DNA of 36,689 bases from Betaproteobacteria bacterium (lineage in GTDB: Bacteria > Pseudomonadota > Gammaproteobacteria > Burkholderiales > Ferrovaceae), in contig JAGWTQ010000011.1 of assembly GCA_028868905.1 (NCBI GenBank), positions 1-36,689 of the forward strand. Reading direction: 5' to 3'. The translations under genes and the position numbers were made by a program. Under the pieces are notes generated by a model. It had not been told where the DNA came from, did no database searches, and worked only from the letters and a program-made list of their open reading frames with translations. Below, piece by piece: positions 16,909 to 25,038 of the stretch. Every line of letters starts with the position of its first letter. Positions within the stretch are counted from its first letter, which is position 1.

Positions 16909-17287
16909 CCAAGGGGAAACGCAACACCGTAGTGCTGTCGTTATCCTGGCGGTGAATTTGCACCTGCACCACGGACCGCTCTCCCAAGCCAACCAGAGCC
17001 GAGCGCCGGTAAACACCAACCCGCCCATCCTGAATGGCCTGCTTCCAAGGGTCTTCATCAGCGGTTCGGATATCCACCAAGCAATCCCAGGCCGGCTGAC
17101 CATGAGACCGGGTTACGATCACCAAAAACTCGTCCATGCCGAGCTGCGGAGGGCTGGGCCTGGTCTCCACCCGGATGTCGAGATCCTGCCAGTGCTGTGG
17201 CACGGTATCAGCGGCCTTCTCCCCGCTGCAGCCAGCCAATGCCGCGCAGGACAATGCGGCTGCCAGCCATATGATGTTTCGGTTCAT
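16886..17287 (-). CDS. predicted lipoprotein, FixH/YtkA-like
   Basis: A 133-residue protein with a lipobox (LAGC, lipidated Cys at about residue 19) and a beta-rich periplasmic domain: DIRVETRPSPPQLGMDEFLV and SVVQVQIHRQD. The pattern resembles FixH/YtkA-like immunoglobulin domains found with cbb3 oxidase assembly genes and copper handling, but similarity is weak and I cannot name it securely. It is the last gene of the accessory operon, overlapping the preceding gene by four bases. Its position after ccoG fits the ccoGH order of cbb3 assembly operons. Confidence 0.7.
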   Translation of the reverse strand: MNRNIIWLAAALSCAALAGCSGEKAADTVPQHWQDLDIRVETRPSPPQLGMDEFLVIVTRSHGQPAWDCLVDIRTADEDPWKQAIQDGRVGVYRRSALVGLGERSVVQVQIHRQDNDSTTVLRFPLVNLDGKS

Positions 17288-17700
17288 GAAGCAGGCGGCT
17301 CCTCTTGTTTGTGTGCTTCCGGATCGGAGTCCAGTCGCCCGGCCCGCGACGAGCCATACATGCGGACCATGAAATAGACGAAATACCCTGCCACACCAAT
17401 GTAGGCCAGGGCGATGGCAAACCCCCAGTCAAGCCAGTCATGGTGCTGCCCCGGCCGCAACCCCCAGAAAGGAAATGCCAAGCCGATTCCCACCAGCAGC
17501 ACAACCAGCACCACCGCAAAAAACCAGTAAGGCACCGGTTTTTGCGATTCCGGAATTTTTTCCACCAGTTCCCAGTCTTCCAGCCCACGTTTGGCTTTCC
17601 GTTCTTCGTCGGAATCATAGCCAAAGTGCGCCGTGTCCTGCTCTCCCCAGCGGGACTCTACGCCGTTCAAGGAACGAGGAGGCTGTTCTTGCTCCGCCAT
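17284..17700 (-). CDS. CcoP N-terminal-anchor-like membrane protein without heme domain
   Basis: A 138-residue protein: charged cytoplasmic N terminus (1-50), a first helix bounded by PVPYWF (55-60) and FPFWGLRPG (76-84), a second helix (about 93-113), and a charged tail. The Pro-rich entry followed by a helix is like the FixP_N segment of CcoP, where NNPLP-type residues precede the anchor helix. No CXXCH is present. The same block (PVP...FP.WG.RP) occurs in the protein at 25206-25835. It lies four bases from ccoG and overlaps the lipoprotein gene. A structural oxidase subunit is plausible; function unknown. Confidence 0.75.
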   Translation of the reverse strand: MAEQEQPPRSLNGVESRWGEQDTAHFGYDSDEERKAKRGLEDWELVEKIPESQKPVPYWFFAVVLVVLLVGIGLAFPFWGLRPGQHHDWLDWGFAIALAYIGVAGYFVYFMVRMYGSSRAGRLDSDPEAHKQEEPPAS

Positions 17701-17704
17701 GATG

Positions 17705-19033
17705 TCATTGCCTTTGTCGCTGTTCTGAAAAATGCTGAATGGGAAAATGGCTGTGCCAGCCGTCAGGTGAACTGGCTTCAACGCTAAACGCATGAAGTCC
17801 GTGAGGCAACTGGTCTGAAAGAGCCAAAATTACCGACACCCGTCCTGCCGGGGGAAGTTCCACGCGCGTTTCCGAAAGTTTGTAGTCCGCATCGGTCAGG
17901 CCTCGTATGGACAAGACGACACTGTCGGGGTGATAGCGCTTGTTGACCAATTCGATGCGGTAATCCAGGTTGGCTCGGCTCGCCTGGTTTTCAGCACGGT
18001 AAGCCGACATGTGCAAAGGTTCCCAGCTCCAAAGTCCCCAGGCAAACAAGGAAAGGCCCAGGGCGGCGATGACGGCCATCCAGCTGCTGCGTGAAGTCAG
18101 CGAGATGGCATTGTTTCGGAAGTTGATTCGCGCTTCCCGCTTTTCCTTGCGTTCGCCGAATTCGAAGCGGAGCAATCCGGGCTCCTGTTTTTTTGCATGC
18201 AGCCGGTTGCAGGCGTCAATGCACTCCCCGCAATTGATGCAGCTGTCATAAATGTCTGTTTTGCGGGGGTCGATGTCGATGAAACAGGAGGTGACGCAAT
18301 AATTGCATTTTTCACATTCGGCTGAGCGCGTTGCGTCGTACCGCACGTGCAGTGTCTGGCGCGTGCGGAAACTGTGCTGCCAGACACGATAGACGCAGGC
18401 AAACCGGCACCAGAAATGCCGGATGACGGCGATGTCGATAAAAATGATCAACACGAACACCGCATAGATCCAGTGCAGGGATCCGGCCAGCTTGGGGTCG
18501 GCATGCCAGGCCACAAAGGCCCACACGCTGGCCGGTGGGTAAAAATAGAACAACGGGATCAGCCCGAAAAACAGGGCTGCTCCCAGAAAAGCCAAAGCCA
18601 GCAGAATCCAGTTGAGCGCCTTGTTCTTGGCAGGAGCCACGACGGGGGCATCTCCTTCCAGGCTCACTTCCGCGCGTTTTCCCAGAAGCTTGTGGGTCAT
18701 GTGGTTGGCCCACTCCGCCATGATGTTCTGCGGACAGACCCAGCCGCAGAACACCGTTCCGGCCATGGAATAGAGCATGACCAGAGCGCTCAGCAACATG
18801 ATCCAGAGACCGGCAATCAGGAAAAAGTCTGCAAACCAGACTTGCCGGTCAAGGATCACCAGGGCACCTGCACCCGGATCAATGCGAAAAAGGCCGGTGG
18901 CTGGTACCAGGATGGCCAGTAGCACGGACAGCGCCTGTGCCACGCGCCGCTTCCCGTGGTAACGCGGCAGGGATGCCAGCACGGAATTCATGTTTTCCAA
19001 AAACAGGGGCTGAGGGCGGTCATAACGGGTCAA
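17705..19033 (-). CDS. ccoG: cytochrome oxidase accessory protein CcoG (FixG/RdxA)
   Basis: A 442-residue membrane ferredoxin that in cbb3 systems reduces Cu(II) to Cu(I) for oxidase assembly. Features: several N-terminal helices, the family's FCGWVCPQ (Cys96, Cys100), and two [4Fe-4S] motifs, CEKCNYCVTSC (240-250) and CINCGECIDAC (265-275), followed by a periplasmic Ig-like C-terminal domain. Length is slightly below usual (about 460-480). The start is uncertain: TTG at 19033 overlaps the upstream stop (TTGA) and gives the usual N-terminal length; ATG at 18991 with GGA upstream is the alternative. Its presence supports that the neighbouring CcoNO genes form a copper-dependent oxidase. Confidence 0.92.
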   Translation of the reverse strand: MTRYDRPQPLFLENMNSVLASLPRYHGKRRVAQALSVLLAILVPATGLFRIDPGAGALVILDRQVWFADFFLIAGLWIMLLSALVMLYSMAGTVFCGWVCPQNIMAEWANHMTHKLLGKRAEVSLEGDAPVVAPAKNKALNWILLALAFLGAALFFGLIPLFYFYPPASVWAFVAWHADPKLAGSLHWIYAVFVLIIFIDIAVIRHFWCRFACVYRVWQHSFRTRQTLHVRYDATRSAECEKCNYCVTSCFIDIDPRKTDIYDSCINCGECIDACNRLHAKKQEPGLLRFEFGERKEKREARINFRNNAISLTSRSSWMAVIAALGLSLFAWGLWSWEPLHMSAYRAENQASRANLDYRIELVNKRYHPDSVVLSIRGLTDADYKLSETRVELPPAGRVSVILALSDQLPHGLHAFSVEASSPDGWHSHFPIQHFSEQRQRQ

Positions 19034-21675
19034 TTCTTCGCTGACAGAGCTTCCCGGTCAAGTGGGCTGAGGTTCAGGAGCTGCTGGCGCGTGGCTTCAG
19101 CCGCAGGCTCATGGCGCCGTTTCTGCTCGTGCCACAGGGCGCGCAGGATTTCAGGTGACCAGGGGTTGATTTGCTGGAGTTTGCGCAGGGCCTGTTCACG
19201 GTCCAGCCCCCGTGCAACGGCCCCGTCGAGATGCGCCAGCATCTGGTCCGAAAGCGCATAGGCGGTCCAGCGATCCTTGGGATTGGCTTCAAATGCCATG
19301 CCCATCAATCGGGCCGCCTGGCCTGACTGCCCATTCAATGCCGAAATCCAGCTGCGCACCAGCAGTTCGGTGCCAATATAGGCCCGCTCGAAACTTTCGC
19401 GCTGGCCGGGAAGAATCCCCAGCATGGACCGCGCCCTGTCCACGTCCGGCCGCATGGCAACCAAACGTTCGAGAACCCCCGCCAGGTCGGCACCGCCCCC
19501 ATAGCGAAGCCGCGGCAACCGGAACTCGATCTGGGGAGCCCATTCATCCTGTTCAACGCCGCGGCTTGAGGGTATCGGCCCCCAATAGCGCCCCAGCCAG
19601 GTCATCTCGCCTTCGCCAGCGGTGGCTTGCTGCCTTTGCAAAGAGCTCAGGCGATCCAGATTGGCTGACACAGCGCTGGCACCCAACCATGGCCCATTTG
19701 GGCCCACAAGCGCCAGATGCATGCCGTCGAGAAACAGTTGCCCTTGCGGAAACACATCGCGAAAGCTGCGCAATACGATGACAAGGGATTCGGGATCGAA
19801 CTGGTTGAGGGCGATCCATTGCACAAAAATGCCCCCATCCGCCAGGTGGCTGCGAACCCTGCGGAATTGCTGTACGGAAAGCAACGAACTGACGCCGGCC
19901 AGATCCGGGTGAAACAGGTCGCCGACAATCACATCATAGCGGCTCCGGCTTGCACTCAAAAAATGCCGCGCATCGTCCTGAAGCACTTCCGTTTGCCCCA
20001 GGACAGATCCGTTAAGCGGCGCGAACCATTGTCTGGCCGCCAGTATGGCGCCGCGGGACAGCTCGACCGCCGTGCGGTCCAGGCCCGGATAAGGTTGGGA
20101 TCCCATGGCGGAAATACCGGTACCCAGCCCGAGGAAAAGGACCTTGTGCGGGGCCGGATGCAAAAGCAGTGCCAGGCGGGCCTGATTGGCCTGGACATAT
20201 ACCGCAGTTGCCTCTGTCGAAGCGTCCCGGCGTTGCAAGTCTGTCAGCAGCAACCGCTGCCCGTCGGCCAGTTCCACAACCTGGGTCATGGCCACTGCGT
20301 CTTCGTAGCGGTAGAGATCCTTGCTGCCTGCGAGCGCCTGGGGAAGCAACGACTCCGCAGCTGGAAACGAAGCCAGGCGGAACGAGGCAACGGCCATGGC
20401 CAAGGCTGGAACGATCATCCAGCGACTCAGCGGCCTGTTCCAGAAAAGCCCCAGGCCCAGTATCCCCCAGGCCGCCAAAACCAGGGTTGCCGGGGTTCCC
20501 AGCAAAGGAATGAGGAAATAGCCGGCAGCAGCAGCCCCCACGGCACCTCCCAACGCATTGGCCCCGTATAGCCATACCCCGCTGCCCCTCGATTGGCGTG
20601 CCAGAATAGGCAGCCAGGCGCCCAACACCAGTGTTGCCGGCAGCGTCAGCAAAAGCAGCACGCCACCTTGCGCCCACAGTGCCAATGCAAAGGAAGCCCA
20701 GTTGGTACGCTCGATCCAGGAGGAAAACAGGGGCAGCAAGGCCAGGCTGAGCAGTATCCCGCCTGAAGCAAGCCAGGGCAGCGCTCGCGCCCAGCCTGGG
20801 CGATGGGTTCGTGAAACCCAGAGGCTGCCCAGGCCAATGCCACCCAAAAATGCCGCTAGTATCAGGGCCAGCACATATTCCGTTCGCAGCATGACAAGGC
20901 TGAACAACCGGGTCCAGGCAATTTCAAGCACCAGACTCATTGCGCCCAGTCCGCCATAGGTGATCAGCCAAATGCCGGGCGGACGCGGCTCCCTTCCCAC
21001 GGCCTTTTCCGGAACACGCCATTTCAGGAGGAGCGCCCAGCCCAGGGCCACGGCCAGCCCCAGCAGGGCGGTTGCCCGCAGGGCTGCGGTCCACCCCAGC
21101 GAAGGCAGCAAGGCCAGCGGCAAAAGGGCTCCGGCTACCGCTCCCAGGGTATTGACTCCATAGAACAGGCCGAGCGCTGCCTGGGATTTTGGAATGGCCC
21201 GCATCAGAAGAGGAAAACCTGCACCCAGGGCAAAGGCGGGCACCGTCAGCAACAAAAACGAAGCACCTGCCATGGTCGCCTGCCAGGCGACCGGCGTCAT
21301 TCGGGTTGCTGCGGCGTCGAAACCACTTCCCATGGCCGGAACAGCGGTGGGCAGTATCCATGCAAAGGCAGCCACCCCTGCTTCCAGGAGGGCTAACCAC
21401 AGCAAAGGACGTCCAATCCGCTGTGACGCCCAAGCCATGGCCAGACTGCCCAAGCCCAAGCCTGCCATGAATGCGGCCACCGTCACCACCACCCCAAACA
21501 CGCTGACGCCAAACTGCAGCGTCAGCATGCGCGCCCACAACACTTCGTAGGAAACTCCGGCAAGTCCGGAAAACCCGTACAGGACAACCGCTGCAACGCC
21601 TCCCCTGCAGAGATTCAAGCGGAGCGGCGCTGTCACTTCAGAAGGGATAAAACCAGACAAGCCCGACAATGACAT
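19030..21675 (-). CDS. MFS-like membrane protein fused to a spermidine synthase-like domain
   Basis: An 881-residue protein. Residues about 25-435 form ten to twelve helices in an MFS-like arrangement (GVSYEVLWARML near the start is typical of these fusions). Residues about 450-690 form a spermidine-synthase/methyltransferase-like domain with the nucleotide-binding loop KVLFLGLGTG (511-520), acidic Glu538, QDDARHFL (566-573) and VIVGDLFHPD. A helical C-terminal extension (about 700-881) resembles TPR-like repeats. The family is often annotated as fused MFS/spermidine synthase; real polyamine synthesis is rarely shown. It overlaps the upstream gene by 38 bases and ccoG by four, within the oxidase accessory operon. 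A role in modifying or exporting a small molecule for the oxidase is speculation. Confidence 0.87.
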   Translation of the reverse strand: MSLSGLSGFIPSEVTAPLRLNLCRGGVAAVVLYGFSGLAGVSYEVLWARMLTLQFGVSVFGVVVTVAAFMAGLGLGSLAMAWASQRIGRPLLWLALLEAGVAAFAWILPTAVPAMGSGFDAAATRMTPVAWQATMAGASFLLLTVPAFALGAGFPLLMRAIPKSQAALGLFYGVNTLGAVAGALLPLALLPSLGWTAALRATALLGLAVALGWALLLKWRVPEKAVGREPRPPGIWLITYGGLGAMSLVLEIAWTRLFSLVMLRTEYVLALILAAFLGGIGLGSLWVSRTHRPGWARALPWLASGGILLSLALLPLFSSWIERTNWASFALALWAQGGVLLLLTLPATLVLGAWLPILARQSRGSGVWLYGANALGGAVGAAAAGYFLIPLLGTPATLVLAAWGILGLGLFWNRPLSRWMIVPALAMAVASFRLASFPAAESLLPQALAGSKDLYRYEDAVAMTQVVELADGQRLLLTDLQRRDASTEATAVYVQANQARLALLLHPAPHKVLFLGLGTGISAMGSQPYPGLDRTAVELSRGAILAARQWFAPLNGSVLGQTEVLQDDARHFLSASRSRYDVIVGDLFHPDLAGVSSLLSVQQFRRVRSHLADGGIFVQWIALNQFDPESLVIVLRSFRDVFPQGQLFLDGMHLALVGPNGPWLGASAVSANLDRLSSLQRQQATAGEGEMTWLGRYWGPIPSSRGVEQDEWAPQIEFRLPRLRYGGGADLAGVLERLVAMRPDVDRARSMLGILPGQRESFERAYIGTELLVRSWISALNGQSGQAARLMGMAFEANPKDRWTAYALSDQMLAHLDGAVARGLDREQALRKLQQINPWSPEILRALWHEQKRRHEPAAEATRQQLLNLSPLDREALSAKN

Positions 21676-22012
21676 GCACGATAGCCAATGTCATGGTGAG
21701 CCCGGCCAGGATCATGTGAACCAGGAACAGCGGCTTGCCGAAAACGCCCATGGCAATTCCGACCGCCCCAGTGGTCAGCAGCAGTACCAGCAGGGGAATG
21801 CCCAACAGAAACATGATCAGGCGTTTTTTCTTGTCATCGATGGTGGCACCGGCATCCACTTTCTGGGACTGCTGCTTGTCGAAAGCTTCCAGTACCTGTA
21901 CCCCGTTCACATCCTGAGGGGGGTTCGCCGCATGAGCGCCGACGGCAACTGAACAGCAAAAGGCCAGCCCAAGCATCCAGGCTTGCAGATGGCGCCTTAT
22001 CGCGGTTCTCAT
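21638..22012 (-). CDS. secreted-signal two-helix membrane protein, unknown
   Basis: A 124-residue protein with a signal peptide (cleavage after GAHA), a short periplasmic part (residues about 29-63), then two helices: LIMFLLGIPLLVLLL region and FLVHMILAGLTMTLAIVHVIVG. The second helix has two histidines spaced 13 residues apart, which could ligand heme, but this is not proven. GAAGGG provides the ribosome site. It overlaps the upstream gene by ATGA and the MFS/SpeE gene by 38 bases. No family recognised. Confidence 0.75.
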   Translation of the reverse strand: MRTAIRRHLQAWMLGLAFCCSVAVGAHAANPPQDVNGVQVLEAFDKQQSQKVDAGATIDDKKKRLIMFLLGIPLLVLLLTTGAVGIAMGVFGKPLFLVHMILAGLTMTLAIVHVIVGLVWFYPF

Positions 22013-22254
22013 GATTCGTGCCCTTCTTTTGAATTGTCGTTGGAGGGCGGCGTAGCAGGCTTATGCCCGGAATGGCGCCAAACCAGCACGCCCATCAGGA
22101 TAAACGGGGCAAAAATCCCGATCAGGAGAAAAAGGAAAATGCCCCAGGGCGTATCGATGGTGACATGCAGGTATCGATAGCTGTCGAAGGCAAAGCAGCG
22201 GCTTGCCGTGAAGCCGAGCAGCGGAAGCAGGCGAAATAATGTGACCGGTTTCAT
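22009..22254 (-). CDS. small single-helix membrane protein, unknown
   Basis: An 81-residue protein with a hydrophobic, possibly cleavable N terminus (ends near RCFAFD), a periplasmic stretch (DSYRYLHVTIDTPWG), one helix (GIFLFLLIGIFAPFILMGVLV) given here in part, and a charged tail with HSGHKPA. It is tightly coupled to both neighbours by four-base overlaps, so expression in step with the SUMF1 and two-helix proteins is likely. Function unknown. Confidence 0.72.
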   Translation of the reverse strand: MKPVTLFRLLPLLGFTASRCFAFDSYRYLHVTIDTPWGIFLFLLIGIFAPFILMGVLVWRHSGHKPATPPSNDNSKEGHES

Positions 22255-23315
22255 GGCGATTGGATTTGTTTCACGACATCGCTGGCACAGCGAAAACCGT
22301 AAAAATCGGAAGCATAGTTGGCAAAGGAATAGTCCCGATGAAACAATGAGGTGGAAAATGGATCACTCTTCCAGGAGCCGCCTCGCAACACTTTGTAATT
22401 GCGGTTGACGACTTGCTGTTCGGAAATTTTCATTTCGCGATCTTGCGCCGTACCGGCAACGGGCACTTTTCCCTGGAACAATTCATGGGGCGCTTTGGAA
22501 CCGGCATAGGGCAGGAAATCGTCCGCCGTCCACTCGTCGACATTGCCCGCCAGATCCGTGACTCCATAAGTGCTGGCGCCGCGTGGAAAGCTGCCCACTT
22601 TGCTTGCAGAGCCAACGTTGTAGTACGTGTTGAGCCGGTCTGGCTCCATCTTGTCCCCCCACGGCCAGCGACGCCCATCGGAACCCCGCCCGGCTTTTTC
22701 AAATTCGGCTTCCGTGGGCAGACGCTTGTGCGCCCATTTTGCATACGCGCTTGCGTCATACCAGGTCACCATGGTCACCGGATAGAGCAACTCTCCTTGC
22801 GGAATGCGCCCGTTTTTCCAGTTGAGCGGAGGCCTGTGCCCGGTAGCCGCCACGAAACGTGCGTATTGTGCGTTGGTGACAGGGTATTTATCGATGGAAT
22901 AGGCCTTGAGCACCACGCGGTGCGCCGGTTTATCCTGCACATCAGCGCGATCAAGGTCGGTACCCATGGTAAAAGGTCCTGCAGGGACGACAATCATGGT
23001 TGCAAGATCTTCCCACTGCTCTCGACTCAACAGCCTATCGGCTTCCACCACGGTATAGCCCTGATTGGCCAGGCGCCCGGCTTCATGTTTTTCCTGCAAG
23101 GTGATGTCTTCGCCTGCCGCACGCACACGGGCGCTTTCTTCCTTGAGGTCGTAGGATGCCATTTTCCGCATGTCTTCCATGCGCCCGGCACCCAGCTTGA
23201 TGACATGGATCGTGCTGCCGATCATGACCAGTACGATGCAGGTTATCAGCGTGGCATAAAGGTAATGCTTGCGCCGCTGTCTTTCCTCTGGCGTCGGTGG
23301 TCGTACCCCTCGCAC
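22251..23315 (-). CDS. membrane-anchored SUMF1/FGE-fold protein without catalytic cysteines
   Basis: A protein of about 354 residues: N-terminal anchor helix (19-38), a periplasmic linker helix region, then a full SUMF1 fold: TMIVVPAGPFTMGTD, YPVTNAQYARFV, MVTWYDASAYAKWA, KRLPTEAEFEKAGRGSDG, VTDLAGNVDEWTADD and KVLRGGSWKSDPFSTS. The catalytic cysteine pair of FGE after RGGS is missing, so it is probably structural or binding. The start is GTG at 23313-23315, with AAGGA seven bases upstream; the preceding gene ends 11 bases before. Second SUMF1 protein in this respiratory locus (other at 15204-15956). Confidence 0.88.
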   Translation of the reverse strand: MRGVRPPTPEERQRRKHYLYATLITCIVLVMIGSTIHVIKLGAGRMEDMRKMASYDLKEESARVRAAGEDITLQEKHEAGRLANQGYTVVEADRLLSREQWEDLATMIVVPAGPFTMGTDLDRADVQDKPAHRVVLKAYSIDKYPVTNAQYARFVAATGHRPPLNWKNGRIPQGELLYPVTMVTWYDASAYAKWAHKRLPTEAEFEKAGRGSDGRRWPWGDKMEPDRLNTYYNVGSASKVGSFPRGASTYGVTDLAGNVDEWTADDFLPYAGSKAPHELFQGKVPVAGTAQDREMKISEQQVVNRNYKVLRGGSWKSDPFSTSLFHRDYSFANYASDFYGFRCASDVVKQIQSP

Positions 23316-23326
23316 AGCCACTTCCT

Positions 23327-23803
23327 TCAGGCCTCCGGCCCACGTTTTTTGGAAGGGCTGTCCTTGTAAACCAGATGGCGCGGGCGACGCCCATAGGTGC
23401 GCTTGATCATGACTTCGCCCAAAATGGCACCGATCATGGCGGATTCCATGACCAGAATGACGAAAAAGCCCCACCAGCCCAGCGGCAACAATTTGTGCCC
23501 GGGCGCCAGCCCTCCGAGGCTAGCCACTTCGAAATAACTGACGCTCCGGACGATGAGCGGGGGGAGATAGCACAGCCACTTGGCACCTTTGCCGAAAAGT
23601 GCGGCAACCAGGATTCCGGATAGAAAGGGCAGAAGGAAGACGTCCATCACCCAGAAACCGCTGAAATAGTCGATGCCCCCGGTGAACACTTCAATCTGCA
23701 CGCCGAGCAACCGGTCGCCGAAATGATTCAGCACCGAGGCCATGATGACGGCCACTAGCGCCTGAGTGAACCGGCTGTTCTTTGTTGCAGGTGCTGCGCT
23801 CAT
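23327..23803 (-). CDS. polytopic membrane protein, unknown
   Basis: A 158-residue protein with about four hydrophobic segments (residues roughly 15-30, 48-68, 78-95, 108-130) and a basic cytoplasmic tail (KRTYGRRPRHLVYKDSPSKK). No metal or heme motif stands out. It overlaps the cytochrome c gene by ATGA and precedes the SUMF1 gene by 11 bases. The context suggests a membrane subunit or assembly factor of the oxidase. No family recognised. Confidence 0.75.
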   Translation of the reverse strand: MSAAPATKNSRFTQALVAVIMASVLNHFGDRLLGVQIEVFTGGIDYFSGFWVMDVFLLPFLSGILVAALFGKGAKWLCYLPPLIVRSVSYFEVASLGGLAPGHKLLPLGWWGFFVILVMESAMIGAILGEVMIKRTYGRRPRHLVYKDSPSKKRGPEA

Positions 23804-24288
23804 GGGTGGTACTCTTTTCCGGTCAGTTTCTCGTATTCAGCTTTGCGCGTATCAGCCAGGTACCAGTCTTGCACCTTGAGGCTCGCCATGTACTGGGCAA
23901 GGGTGTGCCGCTCGGCTTCCGGTAATGAGGCGTAAGAAGGCATCCGGTACTCGCGTTTCATCCGGCTGGGAAGAATCTCTTGCGGGTTCTTTGCGGAGAA
24001 ATAACGGAAAAACCAAGCTTCGTCTCGAAGCGAACCGATGCCGTCGAGTGCAGGCGCGGGAACAGACTCCATCATGTTGCGGACCGTCCAAAGCGAGTGA
24101 CATTGCCGGCATTCGTTCTGGCGATACAGTTCTGCGCCCTGCTTGGCAAGATCGGGACTCGCCGTGGTGTAGAAAGGGATTGTCCGATCTTCAGCGCTCT
24201 GATGCCTGCCAACCCACCAATTCCGGGCCATGACGCTCAAAACCATGACGGCCATGAGCGCCAGAACCACCTTCTCGCCGCGCTTCAT
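23800..24288 (-). CDS. membrane-anchored monoheme cytochrome c
   Basis: A 162-residue protein with an uncleaved-looking N-terminal helix (about 7-22) and a periplasmic class I-like cytochrome domain: heme-binding CRQCH (60-64) and probable axial Met in YRMPSYASLPEAE. The region is similar in layout to CcoO-type domains (heme motif, then RMPSY, then a terminal helix). With no CcoP in the window, it may act as the missing electron carrier between ACIII and the CcoNO oxidase; this is inference. It is coupled by four-base overlaps on both sides. Confidence 0.9.
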   Translation of the reverse strand: MKRGEKVVLALMAVMVLSVMARNWWVGRHQSAEDRTIPFYTTASPDLAKQGAELYRQNECRQCHSLWTVRNMMESVPAPALDGIGSLRDEAWFFRYFSAKNPQEILPSRMKREYRMPSYASLPEAERHTLAQYMASLKVQDWYLADTRKAEYEKLTGKEYHP

Positions 24289-24560
24289 GCTGCCCGATTA
24301 CGCTCCTCGGCTTGCGCTTTCAGCACGCGCTCCCGGCTCGCTTCCTGTGTTGCCAGGACTTCCCGGCTCTTGGCGTACTCTTCCGGAGACATCTTGTCCT
24401 TGTCTGATTCACTGAATACAAGATATTTGATGTCTTCATCAAACTGCTCATTCCTCGCAGCCCAGCGAATGCCGTAGATGCTGGCAGCAATGATCAGCGC
24501 ACCGACCACCAGCCACAAGTAAATGGTCCAGCCATCACCCAACGAATCAAGAAAATTCAT
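24285..24560 (-). CDS. CcoS-like small membrane protein
   Basis: A 91-residue protein with one helix (about 12-32) followed by RWAARNEQFDEDIKYLVF, which resembles the CcoS pattern (helix, then R.GQFDD, then an ILF/LVF segment), and a charged C-terminal coiled region longer than in CcoS. CcoS is needed for cofactor insertion into cbb3 oxidase. ATG at 24558-24560 is chosen (AGGGGG four bases upstream); a GTG lies one codon earlier. Alternative: an unrelated small subunit. Confidence 0.65.
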   Translation of the reverse strand: MNFLDSLGDGWTIYLWLVVGALIIAASIYGIRWAARNEQFDEDIKYLVFSESDKDKMSPEEYAKSREVLATQEASRERVLKAQAEERNRAA

Positions 24561-24630
24561 CACGCCCCCTTATTGCCCCACGTCGAGATTAGAGCCTTGT
24601 CTTGCATGAAGGTTCAGCCCCACCACTACA

Positions 24631-24903
24631 TTAAAACAGATATCCGGAAAGCATTTGCATGGCACCGAACACCACGGCCACCAGCACCCCCATGATGATG
24701 GCTGCAAACATGTATTTCTCGCCTGTCTTTATGTTTTTTGGCGCATGCGGTCCACGCAGTACGGCATAAATTATCCCGCTGAAAACCAGTATGCCAATCA
24801 GCAAGAAAATAAAGACGCCAACACTGAAGCGCTGGCTACGCATCCCTTCGATGCTCAAGTCGAGATTGGGATTCGTTCCATAAGCCGCCCAAAGAGGGAC
24901 CAT
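24631..24903 (-). CDS. two-helix membrane protein, unknown, first gene of the accessory operon
   Basis: About 90 residues: a short N-terminal periplasmic part with a DLSIEGMRSQRF segment, a helix (VGVFIFLLIGILVFSGIIYAV), a polar loop HAPKNIKTGEKY and a second helix. ATG at 24901-24903 is preferred because a -10 element (24922-24927) would put transcription initiation about 11 bases upstream; the in-frame GTG at 24933 would lie before that -10. No ribosome site is obvious. Function unknown. Confidence 0.68.
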   Translation of the reverse strand: MVPLWAAYGTNPNLDLSIEGMRSQRFSVGVFIFLLIGILVFSGIIYAVLRGPHAPKNIKTGEKYMFAAIIMGVLVAVVFGAMQMLSGYLF

Positions 24904-24921
24904 AACTTGCGCTGCTACTAA

Positions 24922-24927
24922 ATTATA
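24922..24927 (-). promoter_or_regulatory. putative -10 of the accessory operon
   Basis: TATAAT on the minus strand within TTTATAATTT, 18 bases before the ATG at 24903. It lies between the terminator at 24982-25008 and the first gene of the eleven-gene leftward operon. The -35 is weak. Confidence 0.42.
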
Positions 24928-24981
24928 AAGCACAGAAAAAATAACCGCTGCCCTGCATAAATTATGGCGTCTTTAAAAGCA

Positions 24982-25008
24982 CATGCCACACCGCGCGGGT
25001 GTGGCATG
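24982..25008 (-). terminator. perfect 11-bp hairpin ending the CcoNO gene group
   Basis: CATGCCACACC (24982-24992), five-base GC loop, GGTGTGGCATG (24998-25008). On the minus strand it is followed by CTTTTAAA, on the plus strand by CATTTTG, so termination is plausible for the leftward gene ending at 25039. The stem is symmetric and would form in either direction. Confidence 0.7.
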
Positions 25009-25038
25009 CCATTTTGCCCAAACCGCTTCTTGACCTGA

